A stretch of DNA of 64,000 bases. Origin: Chondrocystis sp. NIES-4102 (lineage in GTDB: Bacteria > Cyanobacteriota > Cyanobacteriia > Cyanobacteriales > Xenococcaceae). The stretch covers positions 806,001-870,000 of the forward strand of contig AP018281.1 of NCBI GenBank assembly GCA_002368355.1, written 5' to 3'. Of this stretch, positions 18,170-28,000 are shown in pieces. How positions within the stretch are numbered: position 1 is the stretch's first letter; every line of letters starts with the position of its first letter. Position numbers and translations under genes: made by a program. The notes under the pieces are model-generated. The model was not told the DNA's origin. It did no database searches and saw nothing but the letters and a program-made list of their open reading frames with translations.

Positions 18170-18400
18170 CTACTGACTCCTTACAAATAATACAAATAAT
18201 AAGTAGCGCGTTACTCTCATTGTCCCCTACCTACTACCTACTACCTACTACCTACTACCCCCTACTCCCCTCTCCATACTCCTTACAAATAATAAGTAGC
18301 GCGTTACTCTTTACTTTTTACTCGTTACTCTCATTGTCCCCTTGTGGGATTACTCCCCTACCTACTACCCCCTACTCCCCGCTCCATACTCAATAATTGT
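18170..18400. repeat. Cluster of short tandem repeats
   Basis: The gap after the HerA-like gene contains repeated CTACCTA heptamers (about 18230-18257) and two copies of CCTTACAAATAATA with AAGTAGCGCGTTACTCT. It also has a 36-base unit at 18321-18356 that recurs identically at 23041-23076. No coding potential is visible from 17959 to 18565. Confidence 0.8.
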
Positions 18401-18565
18401 CCCAAACTAATCATATACGGGTATAGTTTTTATCCCATAATTAAATTGATTTGATGTATAAATAGCATCATTAGTTACTAACTGCTTAGTTTTAGTAAGT
18501 TTGGCTACAAAATCTCTTCAAAGGCGATGTCATCTTAAGAAAAGCTAACAGAAATAATTATAACA

Positions 18566-18715
18566 ATGAATAATTGGGCATCATTTGTATTACCATCACT
18601 ATTAGGATTAGTAGCAGGAATTGGACATGGTTTTGCTGCTCATTATCAAGATTTGCCTTTGTCTTTAGCCGATCAAGTTATAGAGTCTGTTAAAACCGAT
18701 ACTACTGTATATTAA
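18566..18715 (+). CDS. Possible 49-residue small membrane protein
   Basis: An ATG frame at 18566 gives 49 residues with one hydrophobic helix near the N-terminus (WASFVLPSLLGLVAGIGHGF) and a polar tail ending in TDTTVY. The size and layout resemble small thylakoid subunits, but it matches none of the PSI, PSII, cyt b6f or NDH small subunits I can recall. The ribosome-binding site is weak. A second small single-helix protein follows at 18844. It is a candidate gene only. Confidence 0.4.
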   Translation: MNNWASFVLPSLLGLVAGIGHGFAAHYQDLPLSLADQVIESVKTDTTVY

Positions 18716-18843
18716 AAATATAATCTTGCAATTGTACTGTCATTGCTTAATCTTAATGATCAATTTTTGTGAAAAGTAGCCTTTGTTACAGTTATTTCTG
18801 AAATAATAAAAGAGATAATCTAAAACAATTAAAGGTAATATCT

Positions 18844-19044
18844 ATGCGATTACAAACATCTAACGAAACCTTATCTACTAGAGATAAAGTTATTGGGTTT
18901 TCTTTAGCAGCTTTCTCCATGTTTGTAGTAGGCTACACAGCTACACGGGCTTTTCTTAATCAGCCAAATACCAATCTTGCTACTGATAACTCTAATTTAG
19001 TTATTCCTCACGAAGCTACATTATGGAGTGATTTCGGTAAATAA
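18844..19044 (+). CDS. Small hypothetical single-pass membrane protein
   Basis: The 66-residue protein has a charged N-terminus (ETLSTRDK), one membrane helix (about 16-34, IGFSLAAFSMFVVGYTATR) and a polar C-terminus ending in LWSDFGK. An AAAGG-type ribosome-binding site lies 9 bases before the ATG. I do not recognise the family. It could be a small thylakoid or plasma-membrane protein; there is no operon partner. Confidence 0.55.
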   Translation: MRLQTSNETLSTRDKVIGFSLAAFSMFVVGYTATRAFLNQPNTNLATDNSNLVIPHEATLWSDFGK

Positions 19045-19194
19045 TTTCCTAATTAGCCAGCAGTGCGATCGCGCAGGTAATATATATTTATTTATCTTTT
19101 GTGATCTCGATCAACGCTAAAAATCTCAAAATCAACCAAAGTATAGGAGAAAGTAACCGCACAATACAGATAGTAATTAACTGAGGTTGATGAG

Positions 19195-19542
19195 ATGGCT
19201 ACAAAAGAAAGCAATAGTAAAATTAATCATATTAAAATTACCCTGCCTTTAATAGCGTTGTGTCTACCTTTATTTGTTAAACATTATGCCGAGGCGGAAA
19301 ATAGTTGTCCGTATGAAACATATTTGCATTTTGATGGTAAATGTTTGGATATTTCAGCAGAAGGGTTAAATAATATTAATCAAGGATTTAGTATCAACTC
19401 AAGCAAGGTGGTAAATCGAGAAATTGCGGATCTTCATCAAAGAGTAGAAAAAATTAGTAATAAGATCGAGCAATTATGTATGACGGAAATACCTCAGACA
19501 TCGGTAGAGATTGATATTGTAGAGAATGTCTGTCAATATTAA
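19195..19542 (+). CDS. Hypothetical secreted or anchored Cys-containing protein
   Basis: The 115-residue protein has an N-terminal hydrophobic segment (about 14-28, ITLPLIALCLPLFV) that could be a signal peptide or anchor. The following domain has four further cysteines (NSCPYE, KCLDIS, EQLCMTE, ENVCQY) and a short heptad-like helix (EIADLHQRVEKISNKIEQL). Paired Cys in a probably exported protein suggest disulfides. I do not recognise the family. It precedes the PPOX flavoprotein by 15 bases. Confidence 0.55.
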   Translation: MATKESNSKINHIKITLPLIALCLPLFVKHYAEAENSCPYETYLHFDGKCLDISAEGLNNINQGFSINSSKVVNREIADLHQRVEKISNKIEQLCMTEIPQTSVEIDIVENVCQY

Positions 19543-19557
19543 TTACTCTTTAACACT

Positions 19558-20139
19558 ATGGTATTAGCTCCGTGGCGATCGCTCTTGACTGCTGCTTTAC
19601 ACCGTAATCGTTCTGACGCTCATGCTCGATATTTTCAATTAGCAACTGTGACACCAGAAGGTTATCCTGCCAATCGTACTGTAGTTTTTCGGGGTTTTTT
19701 AGACGAGCAACACAATACTTTAAAAATCATTACCGATCTTCGTAGTCAAAAAGTTCAAGATCTCCAATATCAACCTAATGCTGAAGTTTGTTGGTATTTT
19801 ACTAAAACCCGAGAACAATTTCGTATTCGAGGCAAGCTACAACTAGTAACCAACGAGGAAACAGATAGAGATCTTCAATTAGCCCGTCAGACTACTTGGC
19901 AAAATATTTCCGATGCTGCACGGGATCAATTTACTTGGTTAGATCCAGGTAAACCGCTACTGGATAATCCTGCTTCAGCTTCAGATCCTGATCCTCAGAC
20001 ACCATTGGCTAATTTCGCTCTCTTGCTACTGATTCCTTACCAAGTAGATCATCTACAACTAAGAGGAGAAAAACAACAACGCTGTTTTTATAAGCTGCAA
20101 ACGGCTGATGAATGGATAATTGAGCCTATTAATCCCTAA
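19558..20139 (+). CDS. PPOX-type FMN-dependent flavoprotein (Alr4036-like)
   Basis: The 193-residue protein has a split-barrel FMN-binding fold: PWRSLLTAALHRNRSDAHAR, FQLATVTPEGYPANRTVVFR and the phosphate-binding LRSQKVQDLQYQPNAEVCWY. This is the pyridoxamine-oxidase-related family usual in cyanobacteria (Pyridox_oxase_2). Whether it oxidises pyridoxamine phosphate is not established by sequence; the canonical PdxH C-terminal domain is missing. It is followed after 15 bases by yraN, probably in one transcript. Confidence 0.8.
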   Translation: MVLAPWRSLLTAALHRNRSDAHARYFQLATVTPEGYPANRTVVFRGFLDEQHNTLKIITDLRSQKVQDLQYQPNAEVCWYFTKTREQFRIRGKLQLVTNEETDRDLQLARQTTWQNISDAARDQFTWLDPGKPLLDNPASASDPDPQTPLANFALLLLIPYQVDHLQLRGEKQQRCFYKLQTADEWIIEPINP

Positions 20140-20154
20140 AGGTGTAAATGATCG

Positions 20155-20589
20155 ATGAAGCAAACAATTGGCAACTTGGGGGAACAAATTGTAGGAGAGT
20201 GGTTACAAAGGCAGGATTATATTATTTTAAAACAAAACTGGCGTTGTCGTTGGGGAGAAATTGATTTGATTGCTCAACAAACAACTAATCAGATGTTAGC
20301 TTTTGTAGAAGTTAAAACTCGCAGTCGTCGAAATTGGGATGAAAACGGTTTATTAGCAGTTGATGAGGTTAAGCAACATAAATTATGGCAAACAGCGTCT
20401 ATGTTTTTAGCTCAATATCCTCATTTGGCAGAATTACCTTGCCGTTTTGATGTGGCTTTAGTTAGTTATCAGAGTTTAAAAAATACTGGAGAAAGTATAT
20501 ATCCAGCACAATTAACTATTAAAAAACCATTTACTTTTCAGAATTATCAATTTACTTTAGAAAACTATTTACCAGCAGCTTTTGATTAA
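20155..20589 (+). CDS. yraN: YraN-family putative endonuclease (UPF0102)
   Basis: The 144-residue protein has the YraN hallmarks: GEQIVGEWLQRQDYIILKQN, the nuclease-like core RWGEIDLIAQ with D/E residues, and FVEVKTRSR (ExK), then VDEVKQHKL and PCRFDVALV. The fold is a PD-(D/E)xK-like Holliday-junction-resolvase type. Its biological role is poorly known. The last codons (PAAFD and the stop) lie inside a 49-base sequence that is duplicated just downstream (20648-20696). Confidence 0.88.
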   Translation: MKQTIGNLGEQIVGEWLQRQDYIILKQNWRCRWGEIDLIAQQTTNQMLAFVEVKTRSRRNWDENGLLAVDEVKQHKLWQTASMFLAQYPHLAELPCRFDVALVSYQSLKNTGESIYPAQLTIKKPFTFQNYQFTLENYLPAAFD

Positions 20590-20696
20590 TTATTATAAAA
20601 GTTAATAGCTACTAACAATACTTAATATGTAAAACGTTATATTAAAAGCAGCTTTTGATTAATTATTAAAAAAGCCAATAGCTACTAACAATACTT
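20575..20696 (+). repeat. Direct duplication at the end of yraN
   Basis: The 49-base sequence at 20575-20623, which includes the last five yraN codons and the stop, recurs at 20648-20696 with few changes, offset by 73 bases. The second copy is non-coding. The region between yraN and the GGDEF gene holds nothing else obvious. Confidence 0.85.
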
Positions 20697-20779
20697 TCAA
20701 TCATAAAAATAATAAATGTTAGTTTTAATAACAAAAAGGGCATTATAAGAAGGTAATACCCACAGTTGTAATCAGTTGG

Positions 20780-22969
20780 ATGTCTAACCAAGAAATAACA
20801 GGGATTTTGCAGCAACAAAATTCTCTCTTAAATAGAGTTGAACTAGTATTAACAGAGAATCAACAACTGAGAACAGAATTACTAGAACTATCCGAGAGAG
20901 AAGAGCGATTTCGTCAAATTGCGGAAAATGTGCGCGAAGTTTTCTTTGTTATTTCTGCTAAGACAGACGAGATATTATATATAAGCCCAACCTACGAAAA
21001 AGTCTGGGGCAGAAGTTGTCAGAGTTTATATGAAGATCCCCAATCTTGGCTATTTGCGATTCATCCCGAAGACTCCTCTAAAGCGATCGCTACTATTGAA
21101 ACTCAATTTAGAACAGGAGATGACTTTGAAGAAGAATATCGTATTATTAGACCAGATCAATCTATTTGTTGGGTGAGAGTTAGGGCTTTTCCTGTAAGAG
21201 ATGTGATGGGCAAAGTTAATCGCTTTGTCGGCATTGCAGAAGATATTACTAAACGCAAAGAAGCAGAGGCAGCACTAAGGGAAAGTGAAGAACAATTTCG
21301 CTTAACTTTTGAAATGGCACCTATCGGTATGGCAATTAGTACTTTGACAGGGAAATTTGAGCGAGTTAATCAGGCTTTATGCGATTTTCTAGGTTATACC
21401 CAAGCGGAATTATTACCTTTATCTTTTCCTGAAATTAGCTATTTAGAAGATTGGAAAAAACATCGCAATTTAGAACAAAAACTTATTACAACCCAAGAAT
21501 CAGATTTTCAAATAGAAGCACGCTTTATTGCTAAAAATGGACGGGTGGTTGATACCATTCTAAAAGTAGTATTAGTGTGTGATGCCGACGGCAATCCCTT
21601 ACATTTCAATAATCAGATTGTCGACATTACTGAGCGTAAACAAATGGAAAGACAACTGGTGTATGACGCACTACATGATAACTTAACGGGTTTACCTAAT
21701 CGAGCCTTATTTATGGATCGTTTAGAGCAGCAACTTAAAAAGAGTTACAATAACAATAATTATTTATTTGCCGTGCTGTTTCTAGATTTGGATCGCTTCA
21801 AAGTAGTTAATGATAGTGTAGGACATCTCATAGGGAACAAACTCCTAATTGAAATTGCCCAGCGACTTGAAAAATTGATCGCGCCAACAGATACAGTCGC
21901 TCGCTTGGGAGGGGATGAATTTACAATTTTACTAGAAAATATTAATAGTAAATTAGATGCCATTGTAGTGGCCGAAAGTATCTATCAAACCTTAAGTATT
22001 CCCTTCAATATTGACGGTTATGAACTATTTACCACAGCTAGTATTGGTATTGCTTTATCTTCCCAAGGATATGAAAAACCTGCCGATATCTTAAGAGATG
22101 CCGATTTAACCATGTATAGTGCTAAAGAGCAGGGGAAGGCGCGTTATGAGATTTTTGACAATTCCCTACGCGATCGCGCCTTACAAAGATTAGAATTAGA
22201 AACTGACTTACGTAGAGCTATAGAAAGACGCGAATTTGAAGTTTACTATCAGCCTATTACTTCCTTAAAGTTAGGTACTTTATCTGGTTTTGAGGCTCTA
22301 GCACGCTGGAATCATCCCCAAAAAGGCTGTATTCAACCTAATGATTTTATTCCTATCTGCGAAGAAACGGGCTTAATTGTGCCTTTAGGTAATTGGTTAC
22401 TGCGAGAAGCTTGTTTAGCTACTCGTAATTGGCAACTTAAATATCCTTCTCATCCACCTATTCGTATGAGTGTTAATCTTTCTGGGCAACAATTTCGTGA
22501 TCCACAGTTAGTAGACGAAATCACTAAAATTTTAGATGAAACTGGATTAGAAGGTAAGTTTTTGAAATTAGAAATTACTGAAAGTATTCTCATTGATAAT
22601 TTGGAAACTGTAACAGAAATTATTTTAAATTTGAGAAAGAAACAAATTCAGTTTAGTATTGATGATTTTGGTACAGGATATTCATCTTTGAGCTATTTAC
22701 ATCGTTTTCCTGTCGATACTATTAAAATAGACCGCTCTTTTGTTAATCAAATGCAAGCTAATGGTGAAAATTCTGCAATTGTTAAAGCTATTGTCACCTT
22801 AGCCCATTTATTAAATATGGATGTAATTGCCGAAGGAATTGAGACTACTTCCCAATTAGCTCAACTAAAGTTATTAGAATGTGAATATGGGCAAGGATTT
22901 TTCTTTTCTAAACCCCTAAATAAACAACAAGCTGAGGCTTTAATTGCTAGTTTTCCTCAATGGAATTGA
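20780..22969 (+). CDS. PAS-PAS-GGDEF-EAL cyclic-di-GMP enzyme
   Basis: The 729-residue protein has an N-terminal coiled coil (about 15-45) and two PAS domains (about 41-160 and 165-290), the first with a PAC-type end GIAEDITKRKEAE. A diguanylate cyclase domain follows with an intact GGDEF (377-381), then a phosphodiesterase domain with EAL (505-507), and both the DDFGTGYSSL and EGIETTSQL motifs. Both catalytic halves look active, so it could make or degrade c-di-GMP depending on the PAS signal. No haem, FAD-specific residue pattern or membrane segment is evident, so it is a cytoplasmic sensor with an unknown ligand. Confidence 0.93.
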   Translation: MSNQEITGILQQQNSLLNRVELVLTENQQLRTELLELSEREERFRQIAENVREVFFVISAKTDEILYISPTYEKVWGRSCQSLYEDPQSWLFAIHPEDSSKAIATIETQFRTGDDFEEEYRIIRPDQSICWVRVRAFPVRDVMGKVNRFVGIAEDITKRKEAEAALRESEEQFRLTFEMAPIGMAISTLTGKFERVNQALCDFLGYTQAELLPLSFPEISYLEDWKKHRNLEQKLITTQESDFQIEARFIAKNGRVVDTILKVVLVCDADGNPLHFNNQIVDITERKQMERQLVYDALHDNLTGLPNRALFMDRLEQQLKKSYNNNNYLFAVLFLDLDRFKVVNDSVGHLIGNKLLIEIAQRLEKLIAPTDTVARLGGDEFTILLENINSKLDAIVVAESIYQTLSIPFNIDGYELFTTASIGIALSSQGYEKPADILRDADLTMYSAKEQGKARYEIFDNSLRDRALQRLELETDLRRAIERREFEVYYQPITSLKLGTLSGFEALARWNHPQKGCIQPNDFIPICEETGLIVPLGNWLLREACLATRNWQLKYPSHPPIRMSVNLSGQQFRDPQLVDEITKILDETGLEGKFLKLEITESILIDNLETVTEIILNLRKKQIQFSIDDFGTGYSSLSYLHRFPVDTIKIDRSFVNQMQANGENSAIVKAIVTLAHLLNMDVIAEGIETTSQLAQLKLLECEYGQGFFFSKPLNKQQAEALIASFPQWN

Positions 22970-22989
22970 AAGTATCGATTAAGCTTTTA

Positions 22990-23240
22990 ACTATTAGCTT
23001 TGGGCTTTGAGCTTCCTGTCTCCTGTCTCCCCTCTCGTTACTCGTTACTCTCATTGTCCCCTTGTGGGATTACTCCTTCCCCACTACCTACATTGTCCCC
23101 TTGTGGGATTAGCTCCGCTTATCCTTTAGGGCTACCTACTACCTGTCTCCTGACTCCTGACTTCTTGGTGCATTCGCTCAAGGCATGGAAACCAACAAGT
23201 TAGCACAGCACCGCTCCTGACTCCTTCTACCTATTGTCTC
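22990..23240. repeat. Repeat-rich spacer between the GGDEF-EAL gene and ureF
   Basis: The spacer carries CTCCTGT and CTCCTGA heptamer-like units, the 36-base unit at 23041-23076 identical to 18321-18356, and a shorter third copy at 23091-23111 (CATTGTCCCCTTGTGGGATT core). The frame at 23000-23203 is a translation of these repeats and is not a gene. Confidence 0.8.
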
Positions 23241-23245
23241 CTGTC

Positions 23246-23950
23246 TTAACTAGCAAATAAACGCATACTTAATTGGCTATGGCGCATTTGAGCGATGTCA
23301 ATTGTAGGGGTGCAAGACCACATTTGATCTAAGTTTAAAGATGCTGCTTTTAAATAAACTGCTTCAATTTCTGGTGCTAACTGAAGTAGGATTTTTTGCG
23401 CTTGCAGATGACCTAAAATTCCTAAACGAATGGCTGCGCCTAAGATTCCTGTAACTAACCCATGTATAAAGCCTAAAGCTGTATCGATCGCGCTTAAACC
23501 AATAATATTACCAACTACACCAAATACGATCGGGTGAAGACAGTAAAATTGATTTGATGCTTGAGCTTGTTCTAATTTTGTTAATTGTTGATGCTGCCAA
23601 GTAGTTTGTGCAACCATTAATAATGCTCGTCCACTTTGTTGTTGGGTTTTGCGAGTAGTGGCAATTAGGGTTTGGGCAAATAATTGATTATCTGCTGTGA
23701 TAATAGTTGCTAAATTATCGGCAACACTACCATTATAGGCGTGCAGTAAGGCAACCAGATCGCAAGTAGCTATTTTGTAGTTTAAAAGTATTTGGATAAA
23801 AGAAATTAAATCTTCAGACTGTTTTATTTGCTGCTGTTGTATCAAAGATTCTAAACCATGAGAAAGGGTATAAGCACCTGAAGGGAAAAAAGAGTCTGCA
23901 AGCTGCATTAAAGCGAGTTTTTGAGCAATTGTTGAGGGGGGATGATTCAT
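23246..23950 (-). CDS. ureF: Urease accessory protein UreF
   Basis: The protein has the UreF signature near the start ([20 protein letters not shown]) and a fully helical body with [14 protein letters not shown]-like segments in the C-terminal half ([15 protein letters not shown]). It works with UreG and UreD to load nickel into urease. I choose the ATG at 23950 (about 234 residues), since the TTG at 23989 adds 13 residues not found in the family. No other urease gene is in the window, so the accessory genes are dispersed here, as in many cyanobacteria. Confidence 0.88.
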   Translation of the reverse strand: MNHPPSTIAQKLALMQLADSFFPSGAYTLSHGLESLIQQQQIKQSEDLISFIQILLNYKIATCDLVALLHAYNGSVADNLATIITADNQLFAQTLIATTRKTQQQSGRALLMVAQTTWQHQQLTKLEQAQASNQFYCLHPIVFGVVGNIIGLSAIDTALGFIHGLVTGILGAAIRLGILGHLQAQKILLQLAPEIEAVYLKAASLNLDQMWSCTPTIDIAQMRHSQLSMRLFAS

Positions 23951-24071
23951 GGCTATTTCAGTTTGGGAGTCTAAGTGAAGAATTAGCAACTCGAACTTTA
24001 ATAAAATTATCCGTCATAAAATTCAGATTATTCTAGTGGTACAACCTATGAAGATTTTAGGAAAGTAGAAC

Positions 24072-24827
24072 TTGAAAATCAATCAAAAACAACTAACTGG
24101 TATATTTTTTAGTATATTGGCGATCGCTTTAATTTTAACTAATTTTACCTATACACCCATTGCCAATGCGCAAGATAATCTCCAACCCTATTACCGCCAA
24201 AAAGCAATTCATAACCCAGACGGCATAGGTAAATACTATTTTAATCGTGAAATTGCCCAAGTGATGGGACATCAGGCTATAGATTGGTTGGAAAGAAATA
24301 GTAGAGAAACGGAGGAAAAACCAGATACAACTGTAGAGATGTTGAATCTTAAAGCTGATGATGTTGTAGCGGATATTGGGGCAGGATCTGGATATTTTAG
24401 CTTCCGTATGGCTGCCAAAGTACCAGAAGGTAAAGTTTATGCTGTCGATATTCAACCAGAAATGTTAGAAGCGATCGCAACTTTTCAGCAGGAAAATCAT
24501 ATTACTAATGTTGAAACTATTTTAGGACAGGAAGATAACCCCAATCTACCCCCAGAAAGTATTGATCTGGCTTTAATGGTTGATGCTTATCATGAGTTTG
24601 CTTATCCTAAAGAAATGATGGATGGGATCTTTAATGCCTTAAAACCAGGAGGAAAAGTGGTTTTATTAGAATATCGTCAGGAAAATCCGATGATTATGAT
24701 TAAACCCTTACATAAGATGTCACAAAAGCAAGTTAAAAAGGAATTATCTAGTGTAGGTTTGCATTGGGAAACTACTAAAGAGTTTTTACCCGAACAGCAT
24801 TTTTTAGTTTTTAGTAAGCCTGTTTAA
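24072..24827 (+). CDS. Exported class I SAM-dependent methyltransferase
   Basis: The 251-residue protein has a signal peptide (about 1-34; hydrophobic core IFFSILAIALILTNF, cleavage near ANAQ) and then a Rossmann methyltransferase with motif I VVADIGAGSGYFSF (98-111), acidic strand-2 end YAVDIQPEM and motif LKPGGKVVLLEYR. The start is TTG at 24072, with AGGAAAG 6 bases upstream. A methyltransferase with a secretion signal is unusual because SAM is cytoplasmic. Homologues of this type occur in cyanobacteria and some other bacteria; the signal may act as a membrane anchor. The substrate is unknown. Confidence 0.8.
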   Translation: MKINQKQLTGIFFSILAIALILTNFTYTPIANAQDNLQPYYRQKAIHNPDGIGKYYFNREIAQVMGHQAIDWLERNSRETEEKPDTTVEMLNLKADDVVADIGAGSGYFSFRMAAKVPEGKVYAVDIQPEMLEAIATFQQENHITNVETILGQEDNPNLPPESIDLALMVDAYHEFAYPKEMMDGIFNALKPGGKVVLLEYRQENPMIMIKPLHKMSQKQVKKELSSVGLHWETTKEFLPEQHFLVFSKPV

Positions 24828-24956
24828 TTAGTAACTGATGATTAGCTTTACTCTAAATAGTGATCAAAGGAAATAGATCAAGATTGCTATAGACTGTTTA
24901 ACTATTACAAAATCGAATCTATCTAAGAGTTGATCTAACATCAGTTAATAGCTGCG

Positions 24957-25003
24957 GTTGGAGAATTAAATTTAAATAATATAAATTAGTTAATTACTCC
25001 AAC
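24957..25003. terminator. Inverted repeat between convergent genes
   Basis: GTTGGAGAATTAA (24957-24969) pairs with TTAATT-A-CTCCAAC (24990-25003), with one bulged base. It lies between the methyltransferase (plus) and RTX (minus) stops. No T-run follows on either strand, so bidirectional termination is only a possibility. Confidence 0.4.
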
Positions 25004-25012
25004 ACCTAAAAT

Positions 25013-28000
25013 TTAGACAATTATAAAATCAGTAGCAATTAAGGAAGTCGAGACAGTAGTTAATACAGATTCCCCTCCTAGGGTAACACCGTTATTATTG
25101 TAGAAAATATTACCAGTTTCACTACTGTAAACAATCTTAGCAATACTACCTTTAGCCAGATCATCAGTTGCTACGGCTGCAAACTCACTATTTATACTAA
25201 AACCAGTACCCACAGTACTTGTAAGCCCAAAAGTTGTTTTACCCAGGACAATTTTATCCCCTTCAGTTATATTAAAATCAATAATGCGATCAGAACCAAA
25301 ATCAGTACCAGAAAAAGCAACTCCAGTATTGTAGGTAAACTTATCTGCACCCAAACCACCACTAAGGCGATCGTTAGCAATGCCACCTCTTAGAATATCA
25401 TTACCAGCACCACCGATTAATGTATCATCCCCACTACTACCAATAATCTCGTTATTACCAATATTGCCCGTAATTAGATTATTTAAAGCGTTACCAGTAC
25501 CTTTAAGATCTTCACTACCAAGTAAGACTAAATTCTCAACATTATTAACCAAAGTATAACTAATAAAGGATTTGGTAGTATCGAGTCCGCTATCAATTAA
25601 TTCTGTAATCAGATCACCTGTATTATCAATGACATAAGTGTCGTTACCCATGCCCCCTTCTAAAGTATCAATACCGACACCACCATTGAGAGTATCATTA
25701 CCCTCATTACCTTTAAGAGCGTTATTGCCACTATTGCCGATTAATTGATTATTTTGAGAGTTACCAGTAGCATTAAAGTTAGCAGTTCCAGTTAAAATTA
25801 AATTTTCAACATTACTACTCAAAGTGTAGTTACTAGAAGCATAAGCAGTATCTATTTCTGTAACCAAACTCGATGTTTCGGTAATAACATCTAATACATT
25901 ATTAACAATATAGTTATCATTGCCAGTACCACCGATCATCGTATCATTGCCTGTACTGCCGTCAATAATATTAAAACCAGAATTACCAGTAATAATGTTG
26001 TTTAAATTATTTCCAGTACCGTTAATACTAGTTGTACCTATAAGAGTTAAATTCTCAACGTGATCACTAAGGGTATAGTTACTAGCAGTTGAAAATACTT
26101 GATCAATACCTTCATTAAGATTTTCAATAATTACATCTTCAGGGCTTGCAACATAATACTCATCATTACCAATACTACCAATTAAAGTATCAAAATCAGT
26201 ACCACTATTACCCTTGAGAGTATCATTGCCTGCCTCTCCCCTCAAAACATCATTACCACTACCACCATCGATCGCATCATCGCCGTTTCTGCCGTCCATA
26301 ACGTTATTGCTACCGTTACCGAGCATGATATTATTTAATTCGTTTCCTACTGCATTAGTATTATTTGTTCCAGTTAGGGTTAAATTCTCCAAATTACTGC
26401 CAAGACGATAGGTAATAGAAGACTGAACTAGATCCTTACCATCAGTTGCACCCAGGGTAGTAATTACATCACGAAAATCATCGATTACATAAATATCATC
26501 TCCCATACCACCATCGAGGGTATCTGCACCACTACCGCCATCCAAACTATCATTGCCGATACCGCCTGTCAGGCGATCGTTATCATTTTCTCCTCGAAGG
26601 CTGTCATTACCGTCTCCTCCATCAAGATTATTACTGCCACTATTACCAGTTATCTTATTGTTAAGACTATTACCTATGCCGTTAATATTATTTGTCCCGA
26701 CTAATTGTAAGTTTTCGACATTATTACTTAAGGTATGAGAAGCAGAAGATTCGACTGCATCTATTTCTATAGCAACTATCGAAGTTTCGGTAACAGTATC
26801 TTGCGGACTATCGACAATATAAAGATCATTACCTATCCCTCCAATCATGGTATCGTTGCCTAAGCCCCCATCGAGGGTATCAAGACCTGCATTGCCAATC
26901 AGACTATTATTGCTATTATTACCAGTAAGATAATTATTTAGTTCATTACCAGTACCTGTTATAGCAGTGCCAGTTAATAATAAATTTTCTAAGTTATTAC
27001 CCAGTTGATAATTAAAAGGGGATTCAACTGTATCAAACCCTATAACTTTTTCTTCAACTACTGTATCATTGGTTTGATCTAAGATGTAGGTATCGTTGCC
27101 CATTCCGCCAGCCATAATATCGCTACCAGCTAAACCATCAAGGATATTATTACCTGCATTACCAATTAAACTATTAGCAACACTATTACCCGTAGCATTA
27201 ATATTATTTGTGCCAATTAAAACTAAATTTTCTAGATTAGTTGGCAGGGTGTAGCTGAAAACACTATTAACTTGATCGCTAATGCCAGTAATAGCCAATT
27301 CACTAATAACATCATTAACATCTTCAGGGTAACTTAAAACATAAGTATCATCTCCTAAATTACCGTTTAAGATATCAATACCAAATCCACCTTCTAATTG
27401 ATCGTTACCATCTCCACCATTGAGAGTGTCGTCACCACTATTACCAATGAGAAAATCATTACTACCATTACCTGTGAGAATGTTTTTTCCGCTATTACCT
27501 AGCAATTTATTATTGATGTCATTGCCTGTGGCGTTGAAGTCTCCTATTCCCTGTAATTCGATATTCTCTAGATTGGGGCTATTTGCTATGGTATAAGTAA
27601 ATGCTGGGTTAACCGTATCTATACCTGCGTTGAGATCTTCGATAATGATATCGCTGGCATCGATAATGTAGGTATCATTGTGTAAACCGCCTTTTAGAGT
27701 ATCTGTGCCAAGATTACCAACTAGAGTATCATTGCCATCATTACCATTTAAGGAATTGTTAACAGCATTACCAGTTAAGAAATTACCCAATTCATTGCCA
27801 TCACCTGAAATAGTAGTCCCAATTAAGACTAAATTTTCCAGATTTTCTCCCAGGGTGTAATTGAAGTTTGCTTGAACTGTATCAATGCCATTAGAATCAA
27901 TAGGATCTTCGGTAATTATATCAGTGTTATCTATAATATAAGTATCATTACCTAATCCACCTTTGAGGGTATCTGCGCCACCTTTTCCCTCTAGGGTATC

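Noticed and set aside
18230-18260. CRISPR-like array
   Set aside because: The repeats are head-to-tail heptamers without spacers and no cas genes are in the window.
23000-23203. 67-codon frame between the GGDEF-EAL gene and ureF
   Set aside because: It is built from tandem heptamers and the repeated 36-base unit; low-complexity Ser/Leu/Pro translation.
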